Part shown: positions 1 to 12,322 of the stretch, piece by piece
Position numbering within the stretch: position 1 is the stretch's first letter
How the letters are laid out: each line of letters opens with the position of its first letter
NCBI GenBank assembly: GCA_018398815.1
Contig: CM031615.1
Span: 55,713,058-55,777,057, forward strand
Reading direction: 5' to 3'
From: Conus ventricosus
Lineage: Eukaryota; Mollusca; Gastropoda; Neogastropoda; Conidae
Length of the DNA stretch: 64,000 nucleotides
Notes under the pieces: model-generated
The model's input: only the letters and a program-made list of their open reading frames with translations
Told to the model about the DNA's origin: nothing
Databases searched by the model: none
Program-made: the position numbers and the translations under genes

Positions 1-204
1 GCCTTCTTATGACTGGATGGCGAACTTGTTCTCGCTTTCACTTCGACGCGGCCTACGTTTTTTCCATTATTTTTGTGTTCTGCATTTGCGGAGATGTTGT
101 CTGCGTTCATGTGCGCACGCTCGCATGATATGTGTGTGTGTGTCTTCTCTTCTTCTTCCTAAAATACTGGTTCACTCAAAAACGAGTAGGTCACCAGCGC
201 GCAT
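1..204. other. Unassigned window edge
   Basis: I see no gene here. The last part (about 205-235) is AT-rich with TTTTA-like units that read as the 3' tail of the adjacent minus-strand LINE. The short open frame in this stretch has no recognisable motif. Confidence 0.4.
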
Positions 205-1661
205 GTTAAAAGTAAAATAAAATAACATAAAATAGTGCGACTCAGACTGTTGGCCCCTGGAGCAAATTTGGCAACAAGGGGTCGCACTCGATATTCAAGA
301 AGTTAAAAGCAATGGCCAAATTCAGGCCCAGGTAACAGTAAAATATCTGGGGAAGTAAGAAATAGAAAAACATCAATATGCAGATCTCAAAACTGTTGTA
401 TCAATTTGTTTTTTAAAAGAGATTGCATTTGTGGCAATCTTGATGGCACCCGGCAGTGAGTTCCACAGCCGTACAGAACTAGGATAAAAAGAATGTAAGT
501 GGCTGTCAATATTTGATGCAGGTATGGTATAACATTGACCGCCACTCCTGGTGCTACTTTTATTCAATACTAGTTGTTCCATTGGAATATCAATTACTTT
601 AGCTTTGCCTTTGAAGAAGATGTTAAGTTTGATAAAAACTCTTCTCTCTTCTAAGGATTTCCATTCTAATTTCCTCATGTTCTTCCTAGTATTCCCCTTT
701 TCTCTGATGTGGTTCCCTGTTACGAACCGTGCTGCTCTCTTCTGAATCTTTTCGAGGTTATCAATGTCCTTTAGATGGTAAGGATCCCAAACTGAGCAAC
801 CATATTCCAGTACTGGTCTAACCAGTGTTTTATAGCAGTCGTCTTTAACCTTTTGGGGGCAGTCATTGATATTCCTGTATAAGAAAGCTAAGATGTTATT
901 TGCTTTCTTACATACTAAATTGTAATGTTCTTTCCATTTGAGACGACTATCTATAATCACGCCTAAATATTTTGCAGCATTAGTTTCTTTAAGAATAGCA
1001 TTATGGATAGAATAATCTGATCTAATTGGTGAGCGTTTGTTACATATACGCAACACTTGGCACTTTTGGGGATGAAATTCCATTTTCCAAGTTCTTTCCC
1101 ACTCTTGTAAAGCGTTTAGATCTTCTTGTAGAATGCGTGTATCATTCTTGCTTCTGATTGTTCTATATACTAAGCTGTCATCTGCAAAAAGCCTTATAGT
1201 AGTTCCAGGAGAGAGATTTCTACTTATGTCATTTATATAAATTAAGAAAAACAAGGGCCCCAGAACAGTTCCCTGTGGTACACCTGACAAGACTGGTTTA
1301 CAATGGGATGACGACCCTTCCACAACAACTTTCTGCGTTCTCCCAACGAGGAATGATCTAGCCCATTTTAGCAAAGAACCGCCAATGCCGATGTGTTCTA
1401 ATTTAAGCAGCAGGCCCGCATGGTCAACCTTATCAAAGGCTTTAGAAAAGTCTAATAAAATTGCATCTATTTGCTGTCTGTTGTTAAGACAGTTATTAAA
1501 ATCATTGAGCGTTGTTATAAGTTGAGTCTCACAACTCCTTCGCTGTCTAAAACCATGCTGGGCGTTAATTAAGAAGTCATATTTATCAAGATGGTCCATT
1601 ATGCTACTATATATTATGTGTTCAAGTAGTTTAGCTGATATGGATGTAAGAGATACAGGTC
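205..1661 (-). mobile_element. 5'-truncated CR1/Jockey-like LINE
   Basis: A non-LTR retrotransposon copy on the minus strand. It holds a long open reverse transcriptase segment followed by about 170 bp of 3' untranslated sequence that ends in TTTTA-type repeats near position 205, a tail seen in several LINE clades. The 5' side stops abruptly in a TG/CG microsatellite at 1662, so the endonuclease and ORF1 are absent. Clade placement (CR1/Jockey/Rex-like) rests only on RT motif style and is inferred. The open frame is intact over 430 codons, suggesting a fairly young copy. Confidence 0.85.
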
Positions 1662-1683
1662 TATGTGTGTGTGTGTGGTGCAT
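373..1683 (-). CDS. LINE reverse transcriptase, N-terminally truncated
   Basis: An open frame of 436 residues with the order of motifs of a non-LTR reverse transcriptase: RPVSLTSI at residues 8-15, HGFRQRRSC near 43, LDFSKAFDKVDH at 77-88, SGVPQGTVLGP at 133-143, and the catalytic FADD at 166-169. The thumb and the C-terminal region follow (KYLGVIID, LVRPVLEYGCSVWDP, RRAARFV, then VRLWNSLP), which is typical of CR1/Jockey-type ORF2 proteins. The first seven residues come from the flanking CA repeat, so the listed start is not the real one. Endonuclease sequence should lie upstream and is missing. It would copy LINE RNA at a nicked target; this copy cannot do so alone. Confidence 0.9.
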   Translation of the reverse strand: MHHTHTHRPVSLTSISAKLLEHIIYSSIMDHLDKYDFLINAQHGFRQRRSCETQLITTLNDFNNCLNNRQQIDAILLDFSKAFDKVDHAGLLLKLEHIGIGGSLLKWARSFLVGRTQKVVVEGSSSHCKPVLSGVPQGTVLGPLFFLIYINDISRNLSPGTTIRLFADDSLVYRTIRSKNDTRILQEDLNALQEWERTWKMEFHPQKCQVLRICNKRSPIRSDYSIHNAILKETNAAKYLGVIIDSRLKWKEHYNLVCKKANNILAFLYRNINDCPQKVKDDCYKTLVRPVLEYGCSVWDPYHLKDIDNLEKIQKRAARFVTGNHIREKGNTRKNMRKLEWKSLEERRVFIKLNIFFKGKAKVIDIPMEQLVLNKSSTRSGGQCYTIPASNIDSHLHSFYPSSVRLWNSLPGAIKIATNAISFKKQIDTTVLRSAY

Positions 1684-1738
1684 GCGTGCGTGCGTGCGTG
1701 CGTGTGTGTCTGTGTGTGCGCGCGCGTGTGTGTGTGTG
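1662..1738. repeat. TG/CG microsatellite at LINE truncation point
   Basis: Alternating TG with several TGCG units, interrupted by single substitutions. It lies exactly at the 5' breakpoint of the LINE copy. Confidence 0.9.
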
Positions 1739-2559
1739 ATTTTTTTGTTGTGATTTATTTTTCAGCCAACATAACATTATCAGTAGTTTTGTTACGGTTG
1801 TCCCACTGTATACATTTACAGCCCTACAACATTGCAAAAAAACTCTTCTTTTTTTAAATGCAGAAAAAAAAAATAATCAAGAGTGCTGTTCTAGTTCCCT
1901 CCCGAGCGTTATTCCCCCACCACCCGCCCTCTCCTCCCCTCCCCTCCCCCTCACTCTTTCTTTCGGAAGGGTGAGCTCGGAAAAAAAATTGCCGGAATAT
2001 AAAGAAGCCATCTGCAACTGGATTGTATTACATTGTCAAACCATTTGTGGCGGGAAGTAACCAATTCGACTGTCTAAACAAAGGGAGGTAATCTCTTAGC
2101 AATGAGTCATTGAACATGCCAAAGGTACAAACAGTTTAACACTAATTCAAGACAACGGAACATGAAAAACAATGAACGCACTAATCAGTTTGAACACAGC
2201 TTATATTCCTTGGAAACTTACAAGAGATTTTACCACGCAAACCACAACAAAGAGCATGACACACTTTCATTGTCTAGCAGACCAAGCTATGGATTTCGTC
2301 TGCATGGTTGCTTCTAGGGCCTAGTGGTTCAAAAATCTGGCCAATGAGAATTTAGGAGTGAGAACACAAAGAGAAATTTGCATGAGCGAAAGCTTTCTAC
2401 GTTCATCGGCATCAGAACCGCTGAATTGTGACCTCATGGAATCTATGTCTTGTAGAAATCATATCTACGACTTTATAACAAACTGATGAAAAATATAATC
2501 ATATTTTTAATGCACAAAACGCATGTAGTTTATCTAAAGGGAGAAAACTTGTAATTGCT
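1739..2559. other. Intergenic, upstream of HMGB gene
   Basis: No coding frame of note. It contains a C-rich pyrimidine tract around 1915-1965 and AT-rich unique-looking sequence. It may include distal promoter sequence of the HMGB gene that starts downstream; nothing specific is recognised. Confidence 0.35.
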
Positions 2560-2740
2560 ACTACATGGTGTGGTTGCTTCCCTTAGACTGCAGTCTGCTT
2601 TGGCGCGTCATAAGCATACGGGTCTCTGTGTGGTGCGAGCCCACGTGAAGTGTTTATTCATCGTAGAGCGTCCTCTTGGCGGTCATAGCACAGCGTTACT
2701 GTAGTTTTCTCTGTTGCTCTCTTGTCTCTATACAGCTACA
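2560..2740 (+). promoter_or_regulatory. Putative HMGB promoter and 5' UTR
   Basis: This stretch directly precedes the ATG at 2741. It includes a GC-richer segment (ctttggcgcgtcataagc) and a pyrimidine-rich run (tctctgttgctctcttgtct) like those around metazoan transcription starts. I see no convincing TATA box. The exact transcription start cannot be placed from sequence alone. Confidence 0.3.
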
Positions 2741-2744
2741 ATGG
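2741..2744 (+). CDS. HMGB: HMGB coding exon 1 (start codon plus one base)
   Basis: The sequence reads ATGG followed by the donor gtaagt. Joined to exon 2, which opens GTCGTCCT, it gives Met-Gly-Arg-Pro. The 5' UTR lies upstream in the same exon. Only four coding bases sit here, so automatic gene finders are likely to miss this start. Confidence 0.85.
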
Positions 2745-5700
2745 GTAAGTATTGTGATACTAGTTTTCGAAAACATTTGTGTAAGACAATGACAAGCCTT
2801 TATATTTTGCATGTTGCTTCGAAATGGTCTTACATGATTTTTCACAGCCGATTTGTATTTTTTTGCGCTTTCGCAGGGACGCTTTCACCGACCGGGCGGC
2901 CGTCTCGGGCACATCGCTTAGCCATCTTGGTTTGAAGACTGTATTGCCAGACAAGTAGTGGTAAAGCATAGCAGTGGAAGTTAAGTGATGGATAATAGCG
3001 GAATAAAGAATGTTGAACAAACAATTATAAAATAATTTTTTATTGTTTGCAATTGGTTGTCAGATGTAAATTGATGGTATTTCGAAGCAGATCGCTGTGT
3101 TTTTTCCTTGAAATCGTGAAAGATGCCTTTTGTTGCCGTCGACATTATGCTGGCATCTCGACAGTTCGTAGTAGAGCGGTCGTTTGCCGCACAGCATATG
3201 AAGCGAAGAGCGAAAAAATTGACATGGTGGCAAAGAAGGGATAAGATTGTATTTTGAGTTTTAGACAAACTTGTGACCATCGAACACTCCAAAAGGGTCA
3301 GCACGAAGGTAACAGTCCAGTTGACCTGGCAAAAAAGCGAGGGAAATCGAAGATCGGTACTTTATGCAAGAATCGGCCTTTGTTTGGCCAGGCGTTTTTT
3401 GCAGTCTTTGTTATGCAGCGGACATACAAATGCAGACGGTTGGAAAACAATTTTTCACACAGAATGTACTTTGTGTTGAATGGAATCGTTATTGATTGTC
3501 AAAACATTGAAATTCCTCCGATAATTTTGAAAGAAAAACTCGTTCCAGTTTAGCATCAATTTCAGTTCCCAAATGGAATTAGGTCATCATATTGCATAGA
3601 TGATAACAGTGAGTGTAATATGTTCCAGGTTTTGATTATTTTCATTGTCAACATTCACAGTAATTTTCCATTTTCATTATTTTGTTTCAAAGTTTAGAAA
3701 ATTGGGAACCTTAAATTAGTTAAAATAACTTGCTGAAAAAGGCATCTTTAATTTAAAAATCATAAACAGAAAAAGCCTATAACCATGAAAAGGACCAGTC
3801 TCTTGCATGAAAATTATTACTATGCAATACTTTTATTGCATAGTAAAAAAATTGTTGATTGAAGTAGTGAAGGGAAAGTGAAGCCATTCAATAAAAAGAA
3901 GAATTGATCATGATAAAATGAACACAGAAGAAAACATTAAAATATTGTACAGCGGCCAGTAATTTGAGGATGTGGTATGCAGCTCAGCAGAGTTGAAACT
4001 GTTTCTAGATGAAATTTGGAAGGCAGAGACTTTGATTAACAAAGAACTTGTTTTTCTGTTACATCGGATTCATCTCGGCATCGGATGCAGGACCCCTTGA
4101 AATGTTCTAAATCAGATTAGCACCTTGTGCTAAGGATTTTCCACCAAGTTGGACGTGATACTGATAGTCTATGTTTATTAAACATTGTTTAGTCACCTTA
4201 CCTTACCTAGTCTTACGTTTATCAAACATTGTTTATGATCAAGCTGGTCAAGTAATTGGCTTTTGGTTTTATGGTCTTCCACCAGTGACATGGTATTGTA
4301 TCACGCCAGCATGCATGCAGCTTATTGCTCATTCACAGTATTTCCTTGGGCACATTGAAAATATCTTCATGTTGAAGGGAACAGACTGATGATCAGGATA
4401 TTCCAGACCATTCTGACGGCATTACTTCACAAGCTGTTTTCAGGACAGTGCATACATAATGATCGACAGTTCTGGATTGGTGGAAGTCAAGAAACTTGCT
4501 GGGTTTTTGTATAATCAGACACTAGGATAGGAGAAATACGAAAGTCACTGACTTTGCACACCAGAGAAACAATTTAAAGCCAGCGTGTATTGTATGCAAC
4601 CTACTGCTCTTTCACAAACTTTATTTCAGCATATTGAAACCAGCTTCACATAAGGGAACAAACTCTTACAATTAGGGTCTGTTCCAGACCATGTTGAGGA
4701 CTACACTTTCAGTTCTTGATTGTTCTAGACTGATAAAAGTGCAAGTAATTTTCTCTTTATTTCTGCTAGAGGCAGACTTTTATTTGTTTCTTTGCATCTC
4801 ACTTCTGCCCTGTTGACTACTAAGGAAAGCAAACTGAGAAAAATAATTTCACTTCTGACAAACAAGATACAAGGCCTTTGCTGCAAAGTGAATGTAAGGC
4901 CTTCTCTGATTGGCTGACTGATGAATCAAGATGCATATATTGGAAGCCCTATCACAGACCTATGAGAGTTTTAGCTTGCATGCGATCCTATATTTCAGTT
5001 CTTATTGCCCATGACAAGACCCCTTATTGTAAAGTCAATAGGTGTTCACACCTTTTGATCAATTTTCTTTATGCATCGTATCCTCTTCCTTTATTTTTTT
5101 CCCACACCCATGCCCATTATTTTCAATTTCAATACCTGATTTACTCTAATTTATAAATGGTGTGAACACTTAAAATGATTTTCTTGGAGGAAGGACATGC
5201 TAGGTAGCTTGGGAATTTTCAGATGAAACATTGTGCTACTCAGTACTGTTGCACATTATTCATCTGTCTTCTGTCAAATTGCAATATAAGGCCACCAAAA
5301 TTAACTTGCTTCCACATAGTTCCAGTCGCCTGACCAAGTCTGAATTTTGTCAGTGACTCTAAACACTGCAAGGAAAGATAAAATGCACAGGGTATGGAAG
5401 TAATGCTCAGACAGAGTTGTCAAAGACTGACAACAAATAACAGATTTACTTCTGGTCTCTTTAAGGGGAAAGCACTTGCTAGCGTCAGAAGGGGGACAAA
5501 AAATGCTCACAGCATGCACTTGAAAAATGGGGGGGTCACTCTGGAATATCATTTTATATATAATTTTGAAATAAGTGCTGGATAATAGTTACTGTATATT
5601 CCACTTTTTTTTTCTTTTCTTTTTTTAGTCTAAAGGTTTTGAAGCTATTTCATATGTGAACTTGGTTGTATCACAACATGCATAAGTGTGATGAAATACC

Positions 5701-6554
5701 TTTTGTATCATGAGCCACCAAATGGAGATTCATACAAGTAAATGTGTGATGCAATCAAATGGGAGACATCTTCAAAACTTGTAAGGTCTGATTAAATCTT
5801 AATGCTTTCATGACACATCCCACGATGGATTTTTCTTTGCCAACAGAACTTTTTTTTTATACAATCATAGAAGCCTATTGTCATTTACAAAGAAAAGGAT
5901 AAAACATGAACTTTGCTGTTAAGATGCTTTTGCATTTTTTTTTTTTTTTTTAGCTAATGCCAAAATGCTATTGTGATATAAGAAAAACATGAAATGTTCA
6001 CGGCCCGAGACAAACCTGTCAGTCAATGTTCTACGCTTTATGTGTCAAAAATACCCTGTAAAAAAAATCCATTAAATAGTGTCTAAAACTAAATAGGAAA
6101 TGTGACTGAAAAATCTTCTTTTTTTTTTTTTTTTTGAAACTGCCATCACCACTCACAGTACAACCAACTGGAACTGCTGCCTATCCACAGTACATCACGA
6201 AAAAAGTTAATGTGAATAGAAACTTTTTGTTAATGAGGTGTATTTTTAATGTGATAAAAACTTTTTTGTTAATGAGGTGTATCCCATTGTCACTTGGGCA
6301 GTGGGGTGCAATGTTGTATACAGATAAAAACAGACATATAAAGGAATTGAGCAGACGGATCTCACTGATGAACATTTTGCAGCAGTCCGTGATGCAGTGC
6401 AATGGCTCGAAAATATGTCGTTTCCATTTTGCCATGGGTATTCTATCATGTGACATGCCACAAAAGATTCGACTTTGAAATACAAATTGATTAGAATTGT
6501 GTGGGTCTCTTTGCAGTGGGTATTTCACATGAAAACAATATTTTGTGATGAGGC

Positions 6555-6594
<40 letters not shown>

Positions 6595-9500
6595 CTGCTA
6601 TTACAGAGATTCAGCCTACTTGCCTAAGTCTTATTGGTCATGTTATTGAAACTTTGTTTATTCCTTAGCCTAAGGTAATGTTGCTGTGGGTTTGATTACA
6701 CTAAGTGTTTAAACATGTAATTGACGAGAAACCTGTAGACCAGCATCCACATGCAGGGGTGTGTCTCACAGCTTGCAAATTATGTACTTTTTAGGTTTTG
6801 ATGGAGAATATATGTTTTCTTTCAATTAATGTCCTTTATCATATTGATGATTACACTACAACCTGGGGGGGGGGGGGGGGGGGGGATTCCAGAAGAAATT
6901 TACAAAGAGGGTCAAAAGGATCCTATATTCTTCCCCCACTCCTCTTTCCCTCCTCACAAAATGGGTCGGGTGCAGGTAACAGGAGATCGGACAAAGATCT
7001 GGGCCAGACATTTACATGTTACATTCAGTATTTGATATACTTAACAGCGACTCAAATCATTGGTATGTTCCAATGGTACCATCTGCATTGAACAACCTTT
7101 GTCAGACTTTCAGTATGATTACTGTCAGCTTTTGACGAGAGATTGCAGCTGTCAAAAGAGAAACCTAGTGATTGGGAGGGCGATGCATCACCTGTTCTGA
7201 TAGGCTGTAGTATTAAACAGTGAATACTAATAACCAGTTAGTTTACTGGTTGACAGTGCCACAAATCATTTCAGCTTTCTTTTTTGTCGTTTGTTTTGCT
7301 GGTAGGTTCCCAAATAAGATAGCAAAGTTGATTGAAACAAAATTGGATGTTTCAATTTTTTAATTTTTTTTAAGTAAGCAGGTGTGTAGTTTTAAAGGTC
7401 TTCCTTTTCCTCCGTTATTTCGGTCATGTAAGCCCCAAATAATGTGCATTAAAACCAACTTGAATTTTTTTTTAATGCAGTTGACGTCAGTTGGCAAAAG
7501 CTGGTTTTAGTAGCACCTCGAATTTTGGTAAAGGTTGAATCTTGACCCCTCGTTTTCACCAACATTGGGTCATCCGACTCCTGATACCACAAAACAATGT
7601 GTTCTGTTACCCTACCCTACGTCTAGTAAATATGTGAGCTCCATTGATCATATCGAACATGGGAAGACTTGTGTTAAAACATGCACACCAAGGGGAGGTT
7701 CACTTTGATATGAAAATGAAATTAGACACAGATGATGAAGTACTGCAAACATAGAAGGAAGTAATCCATTGTGAATAAACAAACTTTGCCTGGCACTGGC
7801 AGTTATAAACAGTGTTACAATACGTCCATACACATGATTTTAAAGACTTGCCCATTTGCATTATCACAGACGAGCTAAAGTACATGTAGAAGCACTGCGC
7901 ATAGACAATCAGATAGATCATACAATCTGCAAGTCAGTTCAGTAGATCTGTTTAGTTTAGTTTAAAATGTTTGTGTTGTATAGTTGCTTGCACCATCTAG
8001 AAAAGATGTTCTCTTTCCCCACCCCCACCCCCCAAAAAGGTCAGCAGTTAGGTTTCAACTCCTTGTAACAGCGGACCCTTTACTTGTATGTCTGGACCTT
8101 AACTCCTAGTCAAACATATCCGTTAGTATTAACACTAACATGCACATTGTGCAGCAGACTTCAGTGTGCAGCAGTTTTCAAATTTTTTTTAGAATGAGTA
8201 TTAAAAAAAAAACAACTAGTTTAAGACATGTTGGTTTAGTTAATGCTTAAAATAAGTGTTGGCATGTAACTCTTAACCAGGCGTTCTTTTTTTTACTCTG
8301 AATATCACAAATCAATAATGTTATGTCCTGTATACTTTATGACAGTTTCAGTCCTGAAGAGTCTTGCAAGCTACAATTCGTTTAACGCCCAAAATAACCC
8401 AAGCGACCTGCCCCATTAGTGAATATGAGAGCCCCCTAGTCTCTTCACATTGTACAAAGTGCGAACAAGTAGCTGTCTTTAAACTTTTCTACATCCGTGA
8501 AAATGATTTCTTAGATTGTTTGAAACACTGCAAGTGCCCCACGAGTGTCTAACCACTGAAAGTGCTATATGCCCAAAACTGTGCACATACATGCATGCAC
8601 ATAGTGACATACACACAGACACGCACACACTCAAGAGTTTTTTGCCTAGAATAGTACTAGAAATGAAAATTAAACTTCAGGGAAAAAATGAAACAAAGAC
8701 TGAAATAATATATATATAAACTTGAAACTGTATGGCTGTTACATGGACAGCTTGAAAAATAGGAAAACAAGAATGTTTAAAGAAACGTTCAGATTGAATA
8801 CTAAATATATGTAAATATAAACGGCCTGGCTGAAGCATATACACACAAGGCTGTAGCCATGCTTTGTAGCTCTACACGTACAGGTCAAAATAGTTTAGCT
8901 GTCCAAGGAAAATTCCTGCAGGCACCAGTAGTACTTTGTCTTAACATCACTATTTTTTGTCTTCTGTTCCAATATTTCGTGTTGGCCCAGAGATGAAGAG
9001 ATGAGCAAAATGTGACAAGTATGTAATTTCAAAATGTGAAGTGCCTTTCATTATCTGTTCATGAAAACTGTTGGTTGAGTATGATGAAAACTATATCCAA
9101 TTTTTTTTTTTTTTTCATCTATCCAGAAGTTGATCATGCTGATCAAGCAGGGCTGGTCTTGTGTGATACAGATGAGAAAAAAAAAAAGTGTGCAGTAAGC
9201 TGATTTTCTGATCCTTGAGTACTGCACTGCTGTGCATTTGAAACAGTGCCCCAAACTCATCCAAAGCAAAGCAAATTTGCAGAGAAGATTGGTTTTAATC
9301 AGATAGATTTTCATGCCTTCTCCTGCATGACTGACATCTCACAGATAAGTCATTCAAACAAAGCCAAGGATAGTGAAGATTTGTTTTCTTATTTAAAATC
9401 AATTTTATCAGTTCATGTAGGAATATGATGTGTTCGTTTTTTTTCCCAGATGGAAAAAAAAGTAACAACCATTGCTGTTTAATGTAGAAATGAAAAACAA

Positions 9501-12278
9501 ATGGGCTTGAGAGGTAGCTGTCATTTTGTGGTGTACACTTTTACCGTGGCTCTAGATTATGAAAAACAGTTTTTCTTCCCAGTAAAGGAGAAAGCATGGT
9601 AAATGATGAGTAAGTTGTGCTTGATGAAAAGAAGACACATGAAAATCACAGAACTGGTTCTATGACTAATTTGATGTCCATTTAGTTAAGCAAGCAGTTA
9701 AGGAGTTACGCTACTGAAAACAGTTTGAAAACAACTTCTGAAACTCACCTTTGTTTGCCCATGAGGTTTCACCACAATTGTCCTGGATTCCACCATTCAT
9801 TAAATTGTGAATATTCTGGTTGTTGATAATGGAAGTGACAACCCCACACCTATCCCACAAACAACTACACATTAAAAAAAAAAAAAAAAAGGCAGGAATG
9901 CTGGGCTTGGTTGAAGTTTACTGGAGCTACAAAAAAAAGACCATGTGGGCATGAAATTGTTCCTATGATCTATTCTTCTTGTGTATGTGGCAAAAGTACT
10001 CATGACCTGGTGTTGAAAGTGCTGATACAGTCGTGTAATGCACAGTTTTCCTTTCATATTTATGTCCAGCTTTTCAGGAGCAGTTAACTTTCAGAGGGTT
10101 TTTTTGGGGGGGGGGGGGGGTCCAGTATCGCAGGAAATTGAAGTTCACTCTTCTCTTCATTGTAATATAATCAAGAAAGTTCTCAGCACTCTGATGCTTT
10201 TGGCAGAACTGGCTGGCAAAGTGTATAACACGATCATAGGAATATCTATCGTCTTACTGAAAGTTTGTTTTGTTTTGTTTTTTTAATGTAATCATAATAA
10301 TGATAATTCTTAATACTGAATGGATGTAATGACACTACACACTACCAAAAAACAACAACAAAACCCTGAAAACCTTTGTGTAATAAGTTTATACAGTTGA
10401 GACGTATAATTCATACTTTGTGAGAAATTTGAATTCTAGTTCCTTTTGCTCTCCAGCCTCCAGGTTTCTGTCTTTGTTTCTTTTATAATATGTGAGAGAT
10501 GGGTCTCCTTGGATGCATTAGCCACAATATGAGATTAATATGAATGGGATTTGCCACAGAAAAAGTCCACTGGGAATCTTATAAATGTATTGCAGTCACC
10601 AGTGCTAATTTTCTACCTATTCTCATGCAGATCTGATGGGAAAATCTTCAACTGTCAGAGAAGAAAGAACATGTTCAGCCTCCCCCTCCACCCCAGAATG
10701 AGGAGAGAAAACATCTAGCAGCTCCATAATCCTGCCCACACATCCATTTCCCTTCTTGCTGTGTCCTTTTTGCAGTTAGCACAACCTGGCACCGAAAATT
10801 GCAGTGTCAGTTATACACACCATATGAACACCAGATTGCATTGACCTTCCATGTCGGAGCTTTTTTTTTTAAAGAGATACAGATGCAAATCACTGTGCAG
10901 GTCGTCCTCAAGGTAAGAAAGCGAAGGATGTCAACAAGCCCAAGCGCTCCACATCGGCGTACTTCTACTACCTTGCACACTGCCGTGAGGTGGCCAGTAA
11001 GCAAGGCAAAACCATCTCTAAGGTAAGCAAAGCTAGTTTACTTCTAGATATATGGAGGGCTTTAAAAGATGATCAGTTTAGAGTATACGATGGTGAATGT
11101 TGTATAGAAAAGATAGATTTGTATTCTCCAAAGGGTTTCAGATTAGTACACGGAAGATTTGTATAAGGGGAAAATAAAAAAGGAAGCATTCTCAAAGGTA
11201 TAGATATTATCACCTAGGTGCAAGTCAGGATGGAGATGTTATCCATTTTTAAAGTCAGTAGATGTATCTGGTTGCCTGGAGTATATTTTTGAAATCTTGA
11301 GGAAAGCTGTTTTTGTGAATATTAATTGTTTTCTGTTGTAAGTAGTAGTTGGGGGGGGGGGGGGGGGGGTGTTAATGCATGATCTTTGTTTTACATATTT
11401 TGTTCAGAACCGGGGGAAAAAAAAAGAAGGGGACTTTCTCCTAGTTTCAAAGAATCATGATTATGTGGAAGACCTCTGGCAGGACGCAAAAGAAGAACCG
11501 GTTCTATGCCAGCCGTACACCTGACATTTGTATTTTTACTCACTCATTACCTTATAAAGAGTGAAGAAGCTCTGTGGTGCATTCCATGTCATGTTACCAC
11601 TCACATTGAAACATATTCTTTTGGAGTGTTGGGACTTGCATGATCATAGATGTGAGACAAACATTTTACAGCAGACTCATGAAAAACCTTGTTCAAAGAT
11701 GTTCCACCTGATGCGATCTTTAAGTTCTTGAAAGGGATTAACATTCTTCATCAGATCCGAGATGTTATAGTGGAAAGATTTTTAATAAAATTTTGGGTGG
11801 GTTTTTAGATGTATTTAAAAGAGTTGTGTGAATGAATGACTTGTGAGTTGACTTAAACGCAATGACAGCCCTGTATGGCCCTTTGCAGTCGGCTGAGCTA
11901 TAAGCAACATTACCTCTAAGAATCATCCATATGATGGTCTGGTGATATAAGATTTGTTTTTTGTTGGACAGATTGCAGAATTTACAAAGGAATGTTCTGC
12001 CAAATGGAGGGAGATGAATGAAGTCCAGAAGAAGCCTTTTGATGAGAAAGCTGCCAAGGACAAGGAAAGATATGACAGAGAGGTATGCAAGGGAGTTTCA
12101 GTACAGCACCCTTTACGTCTTTCCACAGAATGTTCAAGAAAATTAAGAGTTTTGTTTGTTTTTGCTTAGCCTAAAACAGGCTGTTTGTATTTTATTTCCC
12201 TAAAAGCTGTGTTGTTCACTCACTGCCTACTTGAAGCTTTTTTTCTTTTTTTTTTTAAAGAGATGTATGAAAGTTGTG

Positions 12279-12322
<44 letters not shown>

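Noticed and set aside
2842..3024. Minus-strand frame near the HMGB promoter as a divergent gene
   Set aside because: No recognisable motif and no splice context; it lies inside HMGB intron 1.
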